From contig CANQEC010000177.1 of the NCBI GenBank assembly GCA_947594335.1, positions 1 through 5,433 on the forward strand: a DNA stretch of 5,433 nucleotides, written 5' to 3'. Below are positions 4,573-5,433 of the stretch, piece by piece. Origin of the DNA: an uncultured Lachnospiraceae bacterium. Lineage in GTDB: Bacteria > Bacillota > Clostridia > Lachnospirales > Lachnospiraceae. A program made the position numbers and the translations under genes. The stretch's first letter is position 1. Every line of letters begins with the position of its first letter. Below the pieces are notes generated by a model, which was given only the letters and a program-made list of their open reading frames with translations, ran no database searches and was not told the DNA's origin.

Positions 4573-5433
4573 ATGAAGAAAACAAAAATCATCTGCACAA
4601 TGGGCCCGAGCTCGGACAAACCGGAAGTTCTGGAAGCCCTGATCAAAAACGGCATGGACATCGCGAGGTTCAATTTCTCTCACGGAACACATCCGGAGCA
4701 GAAGGTCCGCATGGACGCTCTCAAAGAAGCAAGAAAGAAACTGAAAAAACCGATCGCCATCCTGCTTGACACCAAGGGCCCCGAGATCCGGACGGGACTT
4801 CTGGAAAACGGCGGCAAGGTTACTCTGACAGCAGGAGAAGAATTTATCCTGACGACTGAGGAGATCACGGGAAACGAAAAGCGTGTCCATCAGACGTACG
4901 ATCAGCTTCCGCAGGATGTCGTGCCCGGCAATACGATCCTGATTGACGACGGACTTATCGAGCTTAAAGTCAAGGCTGTCGAAGGGACCGAGATCATCTG
5001 TGAGATCATGAACGGCGGCGAACTGGGACAGCGCAAAGGCATCAATGTCCCGAACGTCAAAATCAATCTCCCCGCGATCACGGACAAAGACCGCGAGGAT
5101 ATCATTTTCGGTATCGGACAGGGCATCGACTTTATTGCCGCTTCCTTCGTACGCAGCGCGGAGGCAATCAAGGAGATCAAGCAGATCCTGAAGGATTTCA
5201 ACGCGGAGTACATCAGCGTCATCGCAAAAATCGAGAATGCCGAGGGTATCGACAATATCGATAAGATCATCAACGCGGCGGACGGCATCATGGTAGCCCG
5301 CGGCGACATGGGCGTTGAGATCCCGGCCTATGAGGTTCCGCATGTGCAGAAAGAGATCGTCCGCAAGTGCAATCATAAGTACAAACCGGTCATCATCGCG
5401 ACGCAGATGCTCGATTCCATGATACGCAACCCG
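4573..5433 (+). CDS. pyk: pyruvate kinase, 3' end cut by window edge
   Basis: The first 287 residues are present and the frame is open to the window end. The enzyme transfers phosphate from phosphoenolpyruvate to ADP, giving pyruvate and ATP in the last step of cytoplasmic glycolysis; it is usually a tetramer. The N-terminus TKIICTMGPSS is typical. ARFNFSHG (31-38) carries R32, N34 and S36, which bind substrate and potassium, and LLDTKGPEIRTG (64-75) carries D66. The B domain spans roughly 70-170. The active-site signature ISVIAKIENAEGI (214-226) contains catalytic K219 and metal ligand E221; the second metal ligand, D245, lies in ARGDMGVE. ATQMLDSM (276-283) carries T277. All visible catalytic residues are intact. 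The missing part should hold the rest of the barrel and the allosteric C domain, and whether the extra PEP-utiliser-like domain of some Firmicutes enzymes is present cannot be seen. The gene has its own promoter and is divergent from the two-component operon, with no pfkA directly upstream. Confidence 0.97.
   Translation, partial: MKKTKIICTMGPSSDKPEVLEALIKNGMDIARFNFSHGTHPEQKVRMDALKEARKKLKKPIAILLDTKGPEIRTGLLENGGKVTLTAGEEFILTTEEITGNEKRVHQTYDQLPQDVVPGNTILIDDGLIELKVKAVEGTEIICEIMNGGELGQRKGINVPNVKINLPAITDKDREDIIFGIGQGIDFIAASFVRSAEAIKEIKQILKDFNAEYISVIAKIENAEGIDNIDKIINAADGIMVARGDMGVEIPAYEVPHVQKEIVRKCNHKYKPVIIATQMLDSMIRNP

Noticed and set aside
4438..5376. 312-codon open frame on the minus strand opposite pyk
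   Set aside because: It is antisense to a clearly recognised pyruvate kinase and runs through its promoter. The D/L-rich repetitive composition reflects complemented pyk codons.

Overview
This window looks like a chromosomal segment from a low-to-moderate GC, Gram-positive anaerobe of the Clostridia, most likely Lachnospiraceae-like. That placement is inferred from protein style: a DUF5685 protein, a CPxCG zinc-ribbon membrane protein, a multi-pass VanS/PhoR-like kinase and a typical Firmicutes pyruvate kinase. Strong AGGAG-type ribosome binding sites and AT-rich intergenic DNA between more GC-rich genes agree with it. No mobile element, CRISPR array, rRNA or tRNA was seen.

Layout, left to right. 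(1) Positions 1-1144, minus strand, hold a two-gene unit: a membrane-anchored zinc-ribbon protein (749-1144) followed 3 nt later by a DUF5685 protein (2-745, cut by the left edge). (2) A 100-nt gap (1145-1244) carries a probable promoter for that unit, a small palindrome, and a weak terminator candidate for the unit upstream. (3) Positions 1245-4285, minus strand, hold a two-component system. An OmpR-family response regulator comes first, and after 14 nt a 776-residue sensor histidine kinase with six predicted membrane segments and a large extracytoplasmic domain. (4) A 287-nt divergent intergenic region (4286-4572) holds back-to-back promoters, a tandem AAAATTTT repeat inside the regulator's promoter and an 18-bp palindrome just upstream of the pyk -35. 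(5) Positions 4573-5433, plus strand, hold the first 287 residues of pyruvate kinase, cut by the right edge.

How the parts may work together. The regulator and kinase form a standard signalling pair with an unknown stimulus. The zinc-ribbon and DUF5685 genes are tightly coupled and probably act together. They lie downstream of the kinase in the same direction but seem to have their own promoter. Pyruvate kinase is a divergent housekeeping gene.

The most interesting point is the DUF5685 protein. Read by eye, it has a DDxxDE motif, a VAGLxG helix and an LG...DxxxDxxxD motif, in the order and style of the squalene/phytoene synthase family. This suggests an unrecognised class I prenyl-synthase-like fold, with an added N-terminal cysteine motif, paired with a membrane zinc-ribbon partner.
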